Shown: positions 8,738-18,706, counted from the first letter of the stretch. The stretch: DNA of 50,742 bases from Bacteriovorax sp. (GCA_014378525.1 JACMNL010000019.1:1-50742); one strand, 5' to 3'. The notes: a model not told the origin generated them from the letters alone. Translations and numbers: made by a program.

Positions 8738-9546
8738 ATCATCGAATTGAAGGCAGAGTGAATTTTAATAATCATTTCAGACTTGATATGCTGAACAGGT
8801 ACCTTGCTTGCCCACGCCTTGTGATAGGCAGCTGAAGGATTTTTTCTTGTCGGATTCCCCCATGTCTGAGGAAACTTAGTTGCAAGATCTGACGACATAT
8901 TCGCGTACCATTTTTCCAGGTCATCGCGGTGATCGTAATCAAATGCATCTGACATATCGAGGGCCTTTTCAGTCACTAAACGTTTAAGAGAAAAAATATT
9001 CATTCCCTCTAAACTTTTAATCTGAACTTTTTTTCCAAGATATCTGTTATAAAAATAAACCGCGAACTCTGCGCTGTTTTTCTTAACCGGCTTATCCCAG
9101 TTCTCCATACCACCGTAAACTGAATCTAAAACAACAGAACGGTAAACACCTTCACGAGTTCCCCCCTGAGAAAGAACGTTCATCGATTTTCCAATCTCAT
9201 CGTCATTTGGTTTTGTCTGTCTTGTTGCCTCGTAAAGTTCTTTGATGAAGGCATAGTTAAACTTCTGTTCAACTTCTGCTTTTATTGTAATCTTGTCCTG
9301 CTTTTTATCATAAACTGCAGTCGACTTTGCATCGTCTATAATTTTTGGAAGTGCAGGCATAGCGACTTCATTCAGATTAACTATTTTATCTGCTCCGATT
9401 AGTTTTACAGTCCACTCTTCACCTAAAATTTTCATCATTTTAGGTCTCATCTTTTCTACAAAAGATTTTTCCTGAGTGGAATTCTGTTCATTGGCAAAAA
9501 GAATTTGAATAGATAATGCCAAAACAAAAATCACTGCTAATCTCAA
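8734..9546 (-). CDS. Secreted protein, unknown
   Basis: The 270-residue product starts with a signal peptide (hydrophobic core AVIFVLALSIQILFA, probable cleavage after about residue 18). A mostly charged soluble domain follows, without cysteines or recognisable motifs. The TTG start is supported by GGGGAG five bases upstream. It stands alone on the minus strand and converges on epmA with a 4-base overlap. I do not recognise the family; periplasmic or outer-surface location is inferred from the signal peptide only. Confidence 0.7.
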   Translation of the reverse strand: MRLAVIFVLALSIQILFANEQNSTQEKSFVEKMRPKMMKILGEEWTVKLIGADKIVNLNEVAMPALPKIIDDAKSTAVYDKKQDKITIKAEVEQKFNYAFIKELYEATRQTKPNDDEIGKSMNVLSQGGTREGVYRSVVLDSVYGGMENWDKPVKKNSAEFAVYFYNRYLGKKVQIKSLEGMNIFSLKRLVTEKALDMSDAFDYDHRDDLEKWYANMSSDLATKFPQTWGNPTRKNPSAAYHKAWASKVPVQHIKSEMIIKIHSAFNSMI

Positions 9547-9614
9547 GATCGCTCCCCTGTATAATATTGGATGAATCTAGTTTAGCCGCGATTGGAATTT
9601 TTAACAGTAGGAAT

Positions 9615-9821
9615 TTAATTCTTTGAATTGTTGCGATACAGGCGCATTTGCTCCTGTAACAGGTCTAGTTTCAGAGTTGTTAGTGGAAGAATTTTATCAA
9701 CTAATGCCGGATTTGTTTTCCATTCATCATTAACTACTTCCAGCGCGCTCAGAAGAGATGATAAAGTTGAGTTGATATCGTGAGTGAGGCTGTCGGTCTG
9801 GGAACTATCGAGCTTCGACAT
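9615..9821 (-). CDS. 68-residue stand-alone DHp-like (HisKA) protein
   Basis: The whole protein looks like the two-helix dimerisation/phosphoacceptor domain of a histidine kinase. Helix 1 carries an H-box-like LTHDINSTLSSLLSALE with His14; a turn (about 33-37) and a second amphipathic helix (about 38-63) follow. There is no ATPase domain here or next to it. The ATG overlaps the end of the response-regulator gene by 17 bases and is preceded by a perfect GGAGG inside that gene, strong evidence that it is translated. Likely role (inference): phosphoacceptor, phosphatase or docking partner for the regulator encoded upstream. Coiled-coil coincidence is the main alternative. Confidence 0.7.
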   Translation of the reverse strand: MSKLDSSQTDSLTHDINSTLSSLLSALEVVNDEWKTNPALVDKILPLTTLKLDLLQEQMRLYRNNSKN

Positions 9822-11163
9822 TACTCCCTCCTTTACCTTTGATATTCGTCACGATTCTATAAAATGTATTATTAGATAACTTAAGGTCGTTTAGAGTTTT
9901 TCGGACTTTATCTTTATTGCCTGCCAGAACCTGCTCAACGATCTGCGCTTCTATTTTTTCAATATAAGCACCAAGACCCATGGCCTTTACTTCTTCGATA
10001 TTAATCTGCGCTTTATTCTGGGCGTTTGCGATTGCACTTTTTAAAAGTGATGTGACATCAGATTTTTCGATGATCCCTTTATCACTGCTTCTTAAAACCT
10101 CAATCACTTTTTGAAGTTCACGGATATTTCCCGGCCATGAGTGGCTTAACAATTCAGTACGGGCTTCAGCAGACAATACGATTCTTCTTTTGTTTTTTTT
10201 CAGGAAAAAATTAATCAGGTTATCAAGATCAGATTTTCTTTCACGCAATGATTTTAAATAAACATTAAACCCTTCCAGGCGGTAAAGGAAGTCTTCGCGG
10301 AACTCTCCCGCTTTTACTTTTGACTGCAGGTCTTCACATGTGGCACTGACTAATCTGAAATTTGAAGTGACAGTTTTTTCTGATCCTAATGGATAAAAAG
10401 TTTTTTCTTCAATCGCTTTTAATAATTTTTTCTGCAATACCAGTGGAAGAGTTGCGATTTCATCCAGGAATAAAATTCCGCCATCTGCAAGTTCCATCAG
10501 ACCTTTTTTTGCTTTAAGGGCGCCCGTGAAAGAACCCTTTTCATGGCCAAACAACTCGGACTCAATCAAGCTTTCTGAAATTTCAGCACAGTTTAAATGA
10601 ATAAAAGGTTTATCACTTCCAATGAGTTCATGAATATATTTTGCTAAAAATGTTTTCCCCGTTCCCGTTTCACCAGTCAAAAGAATCGGGTGATCACCGA
10701 AGACGGCCTGCTCAATTAATTTCAACTGAGTTTTTAATTCCTGATCATCTGTCATAAGCACTTCTTTCAGGCGGCCTAATAAATCCGTTTTGCTGTGCTG
10801 GTATTTTTTAAGTACAGAATCAATGGCAGTTTTTGTAAAAGGTTTTGAGAGAAAATCATTACATCCTAATTGATAGGCCTGTGTGATAACTGAATCATCT
10901 TCTCTTCCGCTCAAAACAATCGTATGAATATTTTTTGCTTTCAGGGCCTTAACTACAGTGAGTCCTACCAGCTCTGATTCAAGATCAAGATCAACGAATG
11001 CAAGGTCAAATGTTGTATTTTCTAAATGAGATAATGCGATGGCAGCAGTCTCTGCTTCCGTCACTTTTCCGAAATACTCGAGTCTGCTTTTTAGACTAAG
11101 TCTTGAGAGCAAATCGTCTTCGACCAGTAAAATATGAGTTAATTTATCCTTCATAATGGTCAT
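9805..11163 (-). CDS. Sigma-54-dependent response regulator (NtrC family)
   Basis: Receiver, AAA+ and helix-turn-helix in the NtrC order. The receiver starts ILLVEDD and has phospho-acceptor Asp in FVDLDLE, the Ser of VLSGRED and Lys in FLSKPF. AAA+ motifs are GETGTGKT (Walker A), the sigma-54 contact loop GSFTGA, GGILFLDEI (Walker B) and the FREDFLYRL segment. The C-terminus (KVRKTLNDLKLSNNTFYRIV) is a Fis-like DNA-binding helix pair. The start is uncertain: ATGs at 11163 and 11154 lack a ribosome site, while a TTG at 11190 has AGGAG only 3 bases away. It is coupled to the 68-residue DHp-like gene. Target genes and signal are unknown. Confidence 0.9.
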   Translation of the reverse strand: MTIMKDKLTHILLVEDDLLSRLSLKSRLEYFGKVTEAETAAIALSHLENTTFDLAFVDLDLESELVGLTVVKALKAKNIHTIVLSGREDDSVITQAYQLGCNDFLSKPFTKTAIDSVLKKYQHSKTDLLGRLKEVLMTDDQELKTQLKLIEQAVFGDHPILLTGETGTGKTFLAKYIHELIGSDKPFIHLNCAEISESLIESELFGHEKGSFTGALKAKKGLMELADGGILFLDEIATLPLVLQKKLLKAIEEKTFYPLGSEKTVTSNFRLVSATCEDLQSKVKAGEFREDFLYRLEGFNVYLKSLRERKSDLDNLINFFLKKNKRRIVLSAEARTELLSHSWPGNIRELQKVIEVLRSSDKGIIEKSDVTSLLKSAIANAQNKAQINIEEVKAMGLGAYIEKIEAQIVEQVLAGNKDKVRKTLNDLKLSNNTFYRIVTNIKGKGGSNVEAR

Positions 11164-11343
11164 GATAGATAAAAACTGTATACGGCACAATAACTCCTGC
11201 GAAAGCCTATAATTATTCCTCAGTGCCCACTTTTTGATGCATTTAAATGGTTGATTTATATGATCAGGTTTGAATAACTGATGGAAATTATTTTAATTTC
11301 TTCGATTGCTAAATATTATCCTGATTTTCACGATAATAGAGAT

Positions 11344-14300
11344 ATGAAAACGTTTAATACAAAACTCATAGTTCCCTTTATTATCACCCTATTTCTGACT
11401 GGTTGTATGCCTGACAGCTTAACCAAGTTCAAGAAGGATGCTCCGACAAAGGCAGCGACTAGTTCGACTACTACTACGAGTGAGCCTTCAGGGCCTGTTG
11501 TCGATCCCACTGGAGCAGTTGTGCCATTTACAGCTCCGACATTTTTTTATATGGGCACTACTATTGGTAAAAAATTCTCTTTTACATCTGGATCTACAAC
11601 TCCAATCAGTCAAATAAAACCTAATATTGATGGATCTCTTGGCGGTACACTCGCTTCATCATTTATTTTAAACTGCACAGTCTCGCCAGCATTACCTTCA
11701 GGATTAACTTTATCTAGTGCTTGTCATTTTAACGGAAACCCTACTATTAGTAAGTCAGTTGTAACTCCTTTTTGTTCTGATCCTGCTTATACAACTCAAA
11801 CAGCCTGTGAATCTGCTCCACAGGTATGGACTGCAGGGGCAACATACCCTTGTAGCAATACTGATTTTCAATACAATGTTTCATCTGCCAGTTGTGTTGC
11901 TGTAAATAATAAGTGGTACGGTGTCGGTGCTCACATTCCTTATAAAATTGGATTGAAATATAGAGATTCCGCTGGAACTGTTTCTACAATCTATACAACA
12001 ATGGAAATTGGAACATACGAAGTCAATCCGAAGGTCGTTTATAGTCAGGCTGATAAATTGTTACTTGCTGTTGCAGCTTCAACTTATCTCGATGCAATCG
12101 TTCCAGTCAGAACACTTCCATCTGTAACTCCAAGTGCATACTCAAACACTAATATTATTGCTGCTTCAAACGGAGCAATTGGTGTAGCTAATTTTGTTGA
12201 TAGCTCACAAAACTCAATCGGTGTTAGAAAATTAGTTAAAATGACTCTATCGAATGCTTCAGCCTATGCGGCAGGTAGATACATAACGACTGCAGGAAAT
12301 GTTAAAGTTGGTAAAATTTTCAAAAAAGATACAAGTAATACGAATGTAATCTATGTAGAAAATATCTCTGACGGTGAAATTTATTTTGCAAAGAATGATA
12401 TTATCGATAATGTATATCCGTATGCTGGATCGGCTTCTATTGCGACTATTAATTCCATTGATGAAAGCGGACAGTTCACGTTTGCAGTGGCCCCAGGAAT
12501 GGATAACGATCGCCAGTTTTATCAACAGAAATTTTCAATGACCACTATACCAGCAAATACTTATTTAATTAATTCTCCGACATCAATTAAACCAATTACT
12601 CCGCTTACGGCCGTAAAGCCCAACAATGGAACAATATTTTCTTCTTCTCCAAAACTTCCTGCAGGACTTACACTGAATCCGCTTACAGGAGTTATCACGG
12701 GAAAATTTTTAACTCCGTTGCCTATTACAGTTTATACAATAACAGCTGCAAACCCGGTAGATACACAATCAGTATCACTTAAATTATCTGCGTCCAATGC
12801 TCCGGCAGATTTAAGTTTATCTACAAAACAAATTATTACCGTCAGTACAACTGCATTCTTCACAGAAGGTGAAACGCTTTATCAACAAATTATTCCTCCT
12901 CTAGCAACGGCTCCAACGGGAAAAATTATAAAAATTTTCACCAATCAACAGCAAATGTCAGTTGAAGCATCAGAAGGTGCATTTCTTGCGGGTGCAAGTT
13001 TAGATAGCGGTACATCTGCATTTTATAGTGAAAAAGCTTATATCATTCCTGATAAATCATGTGTTGATAACAATTATACAAGTCAGGATGCCTGTGAGAT
13101 TGCAGGTTCAGTTTGGTCTACAGGGCCAGTCTATTACAATCTAGGATTAAAATTAAGTAACACAAGTACCGTTTTTGCACTCGGTGCATGTTCAGACCCA
13201 ACTTACACAACTCAAGATACATGTGAAGAACCAAGAGAGCTTTGGGATGAATCGGCTGGTATCGATGCCGATGGTGATGGTGTTGTTGATGGTCTATGTA
13301 CGAACCCAATTTATACAACTCAAAATACTTGTGAAGAGCCGAATGGAGTATGGGGTCCTTCTTATGTAACGACAGTTGCCGGAACTAACGTTGGGGCCAA
13401 AGCAATTATCGCTGGAATTTATAAAAATGCTACAAACGATACTTTATATGTACGTCACCTTACTCAGAATGCTACGGGGGTGGCTACAGCAAAAACTTTT
13501 TATGAAGGTGATACTGTTTCATTTGCTCCATTATTAAAAATCGATGAAATTGAATCAAGTACAATTAAAATGGCATTAAGTGACGTTTCAACTTACAAAG
13601 TAGGTAAAGATGTCACGTCAGCAACTAACCCTGCAGCAGTTACTCAAGCGGGTGGTTACACTTATTACAGATCACCAGTTACTGCAGCTCCAGGTACTCC
13701 AGGTGTAATTTCTGTTAGTGATATTTCACATTCTCCAGGTGTAAATCTTTTCAGAAAAAATGATCACCTTTACAATGATGAGTTTACAACAACTCCAGCG
13801 GTGACAAATCTGAATATTAACTCAGTTACTCACGATATTCATCTTATCGCTGAAGTTAAAAAACCATTCTCACTGAATACTACAATTTCTACAACAAACG
13901 TTCTCTACTCGATCGTTCCGGCCCTTCCTGCTGGACTTGCTCTTGATACTAAAACGGGAAAAATTTCAGGTACACCAACAACAATTACTGCGAAAAAAGA
14001 TTATCTTTTAAGTGCAACGAACTTCACTGGACAAACTACTTATGCTTTCTCTCTTGAAGTTCGCGACTACTTAACTTTAAAAGAAATATCTGGTGCACCA
14101 TCATTCTTTATGCACAAAATTGGTGATACTCAAGTTGATAGAAAATGTAGAATCAATGCGGCTGACATTATCAATAATGTTGGTGGGCTAGATATCAGAT
14201 GTAATCTTGAAGCAGAAGAAGAAGATCTAAACTTTAATGCAATAAAGCTTCAAGCAGTGGCAGGAGCTGGTATTTGTCAGTATATCAAATATCAACCTTA

Positions 14301-15153
14301 TTATTTATGGCAGTATGCTCCTCTACAATCGACAGGATTAAGTGCAGCTTACCCTGCAACAGCAACTGTAAAACAAGGATGTAGTGTAGCGGGTACTGCT
14401 CCAACGCAATACCTGTGCGATGGAAATTATTCAACACCACTTAATACAACAGCTCCAAATTGTGATGAAGGACATTTAGATTACACGCTAGAAACATGGG
14501 CCTTTGACACTTCTCCTGTACCGGTATGTACGCTAGCTGGTTCACAAACAATAAGAGTGGCATGCGGTGGTAGAAAAACAAATTGTATCCAGGGACCGGT
14601 AAAAGATTTATTAAGTGATACTGAAGTCGCTAATGGATTCAGATCAGTGATATATCAAACTCCAAACGGCTTTAGCCAGACTTGGCCGCTTACTTCACCT
14701 ATTGGTCATGGTGATAAAAGTAACATGCGAGTTGCAAATTTTACGAGAAAGAACTTATGTACGGCTTCTAATACTGATGTAAACCAGTGGGCGGCAACGG
14801 CAGCTTCTATAGCTAATACAGTTGCTCCATATGGTAAAACGAATCCATACTATGTTATAAACTGCTTAGATGCTGCCAGCCAGATCAAAGCGCGAATCAG
14901 ACTTATTGTTCGTGATTGGGATAGAAATTTCAAACTTAATAATGGTCTTGATTTAATCGATCCTTCTACAACAACTACTGGTGTAGCAACTGATGCGAAC
15001 GGTGCATTTATGGATAACGCTTTAATAGATAGCTTTGGTAATCCGTACAACAACCATATAGACTACGACGACACAGGCGCCAACTTTACTGGTGGGTCAT
15101 GCGGTGTAGTTGGTGGGGGAACAGAATATCCATTCCCTGGTGCAGCTTTATAA
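11344..15153 (+). CDS. Large lipoprotein with Ig-like domains and Cys/Trp repeats
   Basis: The ATG at 11344 begins a lipoprotein signal peptide with lipobox LTGC (Cys21); the frame is open 21 codons further up but that region has no signal character. The mature 1249 residues start with a Ser/Thr-rich linker. At least two putative Ig (He_PIG-like) units follow, recognisable by LPAGLTLNPLTGVITG and LPAGLALDTKTGKISG, with a weaker first one (LPSGLTLSS). Between them are beta-rich segments with an alternating V/I-x-V pattern. Four C-x(10)-C-x(6)-W motifs occur at 11773-11829, 13060-13116, 13189-13245 and 13297-13353. A calcium-loop-like DADGDGVVDG lies between the last two. Probably a cell-surface adhesin or structural protein; function is not known. 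Confidence 0.85.
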   Translation: MKTFNTKLIVPFIITLFLTGCMPDSLTKFKKDAPTKAATSSTTTTSEPSGPVVDPTGAVVPFTAPTFFYMGTTIGKKFSFTSGSTTPISQIKPNIDGSLGGTLASSFILNCTVSPALPSGLTLSSACHFNGNPTISKSVVTPFCSDPAYTTQTACESAPQVWTAGATYPCSNTDFQYNVSSASCVAVNNKWYGVGAHIPYKIGLKYRDSAGTVSTIYTTMEIGTYEVNPKVVYSQADKLLLAVAASTYLDAIVPVRTLPSVTPSAYSNTNIIAASNGAIGVANFVDSSQNSIGVRKLVKMTLSNASAYAAGRYITTAGNVKVGKIFKKDTSNTNVIYVENISDGEIYFAKNDIIDNVYPYAGSASIATINSIDESGQFTFAVAPGMDNDRQFYQQKFSMTTIPANTYLINSPTSIKPITPLTAVKPNNGTIFSSSPKLPAGLTLNPLTGVITGKFLTPLPITVYTITAANPVDTQSVSLKLSASNAPADLSLSTKQIITVSTTAFFTEGETLYQQIIPPLATAPTGKIIKIFTNQQQMSVEASEGAFLAGASLDSGTSAFYSEKAYIIPDKSCVDNNYTSQDACEIAGSVWSTGPVYYNLGLKLSNTSTVFALGACSDPTYTTQDTCEEPRELWDESAGIDADGDGVVDGLCTNPIYTTQNTCEEPNGVWGPSYVTTVAGTNVGAKAIIAGIYKNATNDTLYVRHLTQNATGVATAKTFYEGDTVSFAPLLKIDEIESSTIKMALSDVSTYKVGKDVTSATNPAAVTQAGGYTYYRSPVTAAPGTPGVISVSDISHSPGVNLFRKNDHLYNDEFTTTPAVTNLNINSVTHDIHLIAEVKKPFSLNTTISTTNVLYSIVPALPAGLALDTKTGKISGTPTTITAKKDYLLSATNFTGQTTYAFSLEVRDYLTLKEISGAPSFFMHKIGDTQVDRKCRINAADIINNVGGLDIRCNLEAEEEDLNFNAIKLQAVAGAGICQYIKYQPYYLWQYAPLQSTGLSAAYPATATVKQGCSVAGTAPTQYLCDGNYSTPLNTTAPNCDEGHLDYTLETWAFDTSPVPVCTLAGSQTIRVACGGRKTNCIQGPVKDLLSDTEVANGFRSVIYQTPNGFSQTWPLTSPIGHGDKSNMRVANFTRKNLCTASNTDVNQWAATAASIANTVAPYGKTNPYYVINCLDAASQIKARIRLIVRDWDRNFKLNNGLDLIDPSTTTTGVATDANGAFMDNALIDSFGNPYNNHIDYDDTGANFTGGSCGVVGGGTEYPFPGAAL
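13060..13353 (+). repeat. Cluster of three Cys/Trp coding repeats
   Basis: Three of the four 57-base coding units of the big lipoprotein lie here (13060-13116, 13189-13245, 13297-13353; the other is 11773-11829). Each encodes C, then Tyr-Thr-Thr/Ser-Gln, CE and a final Trp. The last two units are also similar at DNA level, indicating recent duplication; the others are conserved mainly as protein. Confidence 0.75.
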
Positions 15154-16542
15154 AATAGTAACGACTCTTCCGACTAAATCATAATCCAGAACTTCGGTGA
15201 TCTCGACATGAACGAGATCACCGATTTCGATTTTTCGCCCACTCAAATCATTAATTAAAACTTTACCGTCGATATCTGGTGCTTGACCGAAGTGACGGCC
15301 TTCAATTAGAAGCTCAGTTTCTTCGTGCTCACCCTCTATAAGAACCGGAATGACCCTTCCAAGGAATTCAGAGTTAAGCTCTCTCACAATCTCTCTCTGA
15401 GCTTCATAAAGCCTGTCAAAACGCTCATCAATTACGTCCTGAGGAGTCTTAGGTTGAAGCTTGTATGCTGGTGTTCCTTCTTCATCTGAATATCTAAAAA
15501 TACCTAAATGGTTGAAGCGTGCTTTTTTAATCCCTTCAAGAAGCAGTTCGAAATCTTCTTCTGTTTCACCAGGGAAACCGACGATAATCGACGTTCTTAA
15601 AACGATGCCTGGAATTCTACTTCTGATTCTTTCAATTCTCTCGTGAATTTTTTCACCAGTGATTTTTCTGTTCATGCGTTTTAACACGCTTGAAGAAAAA
15701 TGTTGAACTGGCATATCTAAGTATTTACAGATTTTTTCTGAAGTTGCCATGATCTCGATAACTTCATCAGTAAGTTCATCAGGATAGAAATAAAATAATC
15801 TTACCCAGTCGATTCCAGAAACTTCCGTTAAACCTTTTAGAAGGTGAGAAAGTTTGTTGTTCTCATCAAGATCAACTCCATAGTCAGATAAATCCTGAGA
15901 GATGAGGTTGAGCTCTCGTACCCCTGTAGAAGCTAAATTCGTAGCTTCGTTAACAAGCGACTCAACCGATCTTGATCTAAGTTTTCCACGAAGCTTCGGA
16001 ATAATACAAAATGTACAATTGCGATTGCAGCCTTCAGAAATTTTTAACCAAGCTGTATAAAATGGAGATGTATTTAAACGTGGATCGTATTCTGTGTGAA
16101 TGAACATTGGAATTTCAACAAAAGATTTTTTTTCTAATTTCCCGTCTTCCATCGCGCGAAGTAGTAGAGTAATTTTGTTATACTCTCCAGTTCCAATAAT
16201 TAAATCTGCTTCCGGAATCTCTTCTTCCAATTGTTGTGCGTATCTTTGTGCCATACATCCTGAAATAACCAGCGCCTTACAACGCCCGTTTTCCGGATTT
16301 TTATAATCGGCCATATCTAAAATTGTATCAACTGATTCTTTTTTCGATGCTTCAATGAATGAACAAGTGTTGACGATAATAACTTCTGCGTTGGAAGGCT
16401 CTTCTGCAATTGAATAACCATCGAGGCCCAAGTATCCTAACATTACCTGTGAATCGACAAGGTTTTTTGAACAACCTAGCGAAGTAAAAAAGACTGTCTT
16501 ATCGTTAAATAATTTTGTTTGAAGTTCCACACGTGTACCCAA
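15148..16542 (-). CDS. rimO: Ribosomal protein uS12 methylthiotransferase RimO
   Basis: Radical-SAM enzyme that methylthiolates an aspartate of ribosomal protein S12. The N-terminal MTTase domain has its cluster cysteines in LGCSKN, NTCSF and SGCMAQRY. The radical-SAM triad is CNRNCTFC, and a C-terminal TRAM domain follows. LGCSKNLVDSQ is typical of RimO rather than MiaB. Length is 464 residues from a TTG at 16542; a GTG at 16530 is equally possible, neither with a clear ribosome site. It overlaps the big lipoprotein gene by 6 bases tail to tail. Confidence 0.96.
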   Translation of the reverse strand: MGTRVELQTKLFNDKTVFFTSLGCSKNLVDSQVMLGYLGLDGYSIAEEPSNAEVIIVNTCSFIEASKKESVDTILDMADYKNPENGRCKALVISGCMAQRYAQQLEEEIPEADLIIGTGEYNKITLLLRAMEDGKLEKKSFVEIPMFIHTEYDPRLNTSPFYTAWLKISEGCNRNCTFCIIPKLRGKLRSRSVESLVNEATNLASTGVRELNLISQDLSDYGVDLDENNKLSHLLKGLTEVSGIDWVRLFYFYPDELTDEVIEIMATSEKICKYLDMPVQHFSSSVLKRMNRKITGEKIHERIERIRSRIPGIVLRTSIIVGFPGETEEDFELLLEGIKKARFNHLGIFRYSDEEGTPAYKLQPKTPQDVIDERFDRLYEAQREIVRELNSEFLGRVIPVLIEGEHEETELLIEGRHFGQAPDIDGKVLINDLSGRKIEIGDLVHVEITEVLDYDLVGRVVTIL

Positions 16543-16571
16543 GTTAAAGCTGAATATAGAAAAGCATAGTC

Positions 16572-16600
16572 TTGATAGTACAAATTAGTTAAATAATCAA
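16572..16600 (-). promoter_or_regulatory. Predicted rimO promoter
   Basis: On the minus strand TTGATT (16595-16600) and TATCAA (16572-16577) are 17 bases apart, about 30 bases before the rimO start codons. The slt gene must use an overlapping promoter in the same 73-base divergent gap; I could not place one well. Confidence 0.35.
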
Positions 16601-16615
16601 AGCTTAAAGGGCCCC

Positions 16616-18706
16616 ATGAAAAAAATACTAATCGCACTTTTACTACTCTCAGGATGCTCTTCGAAGCCTTCAAATCCTCTTCCAGCGCCCAATTATGAGA
16701 GCTTAACTGCGATCAAGGCTCAGCTAGGCCTTGGTATCGATGAAGTTAAAAGCGATTCTCCAGCTGAAGTGATGGCGAGAAAGTACATGGCCGCGATGCT
16801 CGCTGAGAGCGCCGGGAACAAAAAGGGTGCCTGCAAACTCTTTAGCAACCTCTCCGACAATGAGTCTTTCCCTCTCAATCAAACCGCTTTAGTTCATACT
16901 TTGAGCAACTGTTCTTACTCTGCCTACGAGTTAAAAAGTCTATGGAAAAATACTGTGATCGCAAGTTACCTGAAAGAAAATTATCTGGAAGTATCATTGA
17001 AGCTTGCAGAAAAATATTCGATTGATGAATTCACTTCAGAGTTTTCATATGAGCTTGTAGCGTTCAAACCATCTCAATCTGAAAAAATTAAGCTTCTTAA
17101 AAATGCCATTATACTTGCTCAAAAAAACGGGTCACCTGACAAAGAAGAAAAATATTTCCAGAAACTGACTGAAGTTAGTGCGATGAATGTAAAAGAAGTG
17201 ACTAAAGAAAATAAGTACGCAGTAGCGAAAGATTTTGAAAGTAACAGACAGTTTGAAAAATCCCGCGATCTTTATCTTGAAATCATCAATGGAGAATATA
17301 ATCTCGAAGAAAAAGTTAAGGCCTACAATTCATACCGTATGTCGTTCAAGGTCGCACGAAACCTAAAAACGTTTCTGGAAAAAACCGGCGAGATGGAGCT
17401 TTATTTAAGACAGCTACTCGATGAATCTCCAGAAGACGCTAAACTTCAGGAGGCTTGGGTTGATGCTAAAATTAATTATGCCCGTGCAGTCTGGACTGAG
17501 CACATGAACGAAGAAGCGCGCGCCATTCTCGAAGATGTGCTGGAAAGAAAAATTGGTACGAGCACTCAAATCGCGAATATTTACTGGATTTATGGATCTC
17601 TTCATCTTGAGAGCAAAGAAAACAAAGAAGCTTTGGCAAAATTTATCAAAGCTTCTGAGTATAAAGTTGCGACACTTGATCTGCAGGAAAATATACAATG
17701 GGCCGTCATCTGGAACAAATATTTATTAAAGAAATACACAGAGCTGATCACGGACGTGGATAAGTTTACAAAAAAATCTTCAAACCCGAACTTCGTAAGT
17801 AAATTGAATTTCTGGAAAGCAAAAACTCTATTGAAACTGGCCCGGGATGAAGAAGCAAAAGAAATATTCAAATCGACTGCTGCCAGTGATTCATTTGGAT
17901 ACTATGGAATACTTTCGGCAATGGAAACGAAGACTCCGCTCTCACCACTGCCTGAAAGTGAGATTATTAAAGAACCAATCGGAAACCTGATTTTAGACTG
18001 GTTAATCGCAGTTGATGAAAAAACTTTTGCAGTAAAAGTTTTAAAAGATATTAATTCGCAATTTAAAACTGTTGCTCAAAGAGAGCGTGCCATGTCACTT
18101 TACGCTCAAACCGGTTGGTATCAGGGCGGCATGCTACAAATTTACAATTTCCCAATAAAAATGAGAGATGAACTGACAAAAAAATATGTTTCAGTTATCT
18201 ATCCGACACCATATCAGGATATTTTTTCACGTTATTCAAAAAAATATAATGTTCCTGAAGCTTATCCACTGGCCATCACCAGACAGGAGTCTGCATTCAA
18301 CACCAACATTAGATCATGGGCCGATGCTTTTGGGCTAATGCAGATGATTCCGGAGAAAGCGTCTGAGCTTTCTAAAAAATATAAAATTCCATACAAAGAT
18401 TATAACGATCTTTATCAGCCGGAAATAAATGTTCAAATGGGAACCGTTTTATTGTCTGAGTTGCGATCTAAATACAAAGGAAAATTTGCACAATCTACGG
18501 CCGCATATAATGCAAGTTCAAGTGTGATCACTGTTTGGGAAAAAGAAAGATTCAATGGAGATTATCTGGAATTTATAGAGTCAATTCCCTATGAAGAAAC
18601 GCGAAATTATATCAAACTGGTTTTCAGAAATTATGTTACTTACAGACGTATTCTGGAGAAAGAAGAAATCCTGATTCCTCAGGACTTCTTCGCAAACTCT
18701 TTTTAA
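16616..18706 (+). CDS. Lytic murein transglycosylase (Slt70-like lipoprotein)
   Basis: Cleaves peptidoglycan glycan strands to 1,6-anhydromuropeptides. It has a lipoprotein signal with lipobox LSGC (Cys14), a long all-helical TPR-like region (about 40-500) resembling the Slt70 doughnut, and a C-terminal SLT catalytic domain. Catalytic Glu558 is in RQESAFN, followed by AFGLMQMIP and the AAYNAS motif. Slt70 is normally soluble and periplasmic; the lipobox would tether this one to a membrane. AGGG precedes the ATG. It is convergent with lolA (4-base overlap). In a predator such enzymes may act on prey wall or self wall; the sequence does not say which. Confidence 0.9.
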   Translation: MKKILIALLLLSGCSSKPSNPLPAPNYESLTAIKAQLGLGIDEVKSDSPAEVMARKYMAAMLAESAGNKKGACKLFSNLSDNESFPLNQTALVHTLSNCSYSAYELKSLWKNTVIASYLKENYLEVSLKLAEKYSIDEFTSEFSYELVAFKPSQSEKIKLLKNAIILAQKNGSPDKEEKYFQKLTEVSAMNVKEVTKENKYAVAKDFESNRQFEKSRDLYLEIINGEYNLEEKVKAYNSYRMSFKVARNLKTFLEKTGEMELYLRQLLDESPEDAKLQEAWVDAKINYARAVWTEHMNEEARAILEDVLERKIGTSTQIANIYWIYGSLHLESKENKEALAKFIKASEYKVATLDLQENIQWAVIWNKYLLKKYTELITDVDKFTKKSSNPNFVSKLNFWKAKTLLKLARDEEAKEIFKSTAASDSFGYYGILSAMETKTPLSPLPESEIIKEPIGNLILDWLIAVDEKTFAVKVLKDINSQFKTVAQRERAMSLYAQTGWYQGGMLQIYNFPIKMRDELTKKYVSVIYPTPYQDIFSRYSKKYNVPEAYPLAITRQESAFNTNIRSWADAFGLMQMIPEKASELSKKYKIPYKDYNDLYQPEINVQMGTVLLSELRSKYKGKFAQSTAAYNASSSVITVWEKERFNGDYLEFIESIPYEETRNYIKLVFRNYVTYRRILEKEEILIPQDFFANSF

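Noticed and set aside
13118..13318. His-rich minus-strand frame suggesting a metal-binding protein.
   Set aside because: It is the complement of the Asp/Gly codons of the calcium-like loop in the big lipoprotein.
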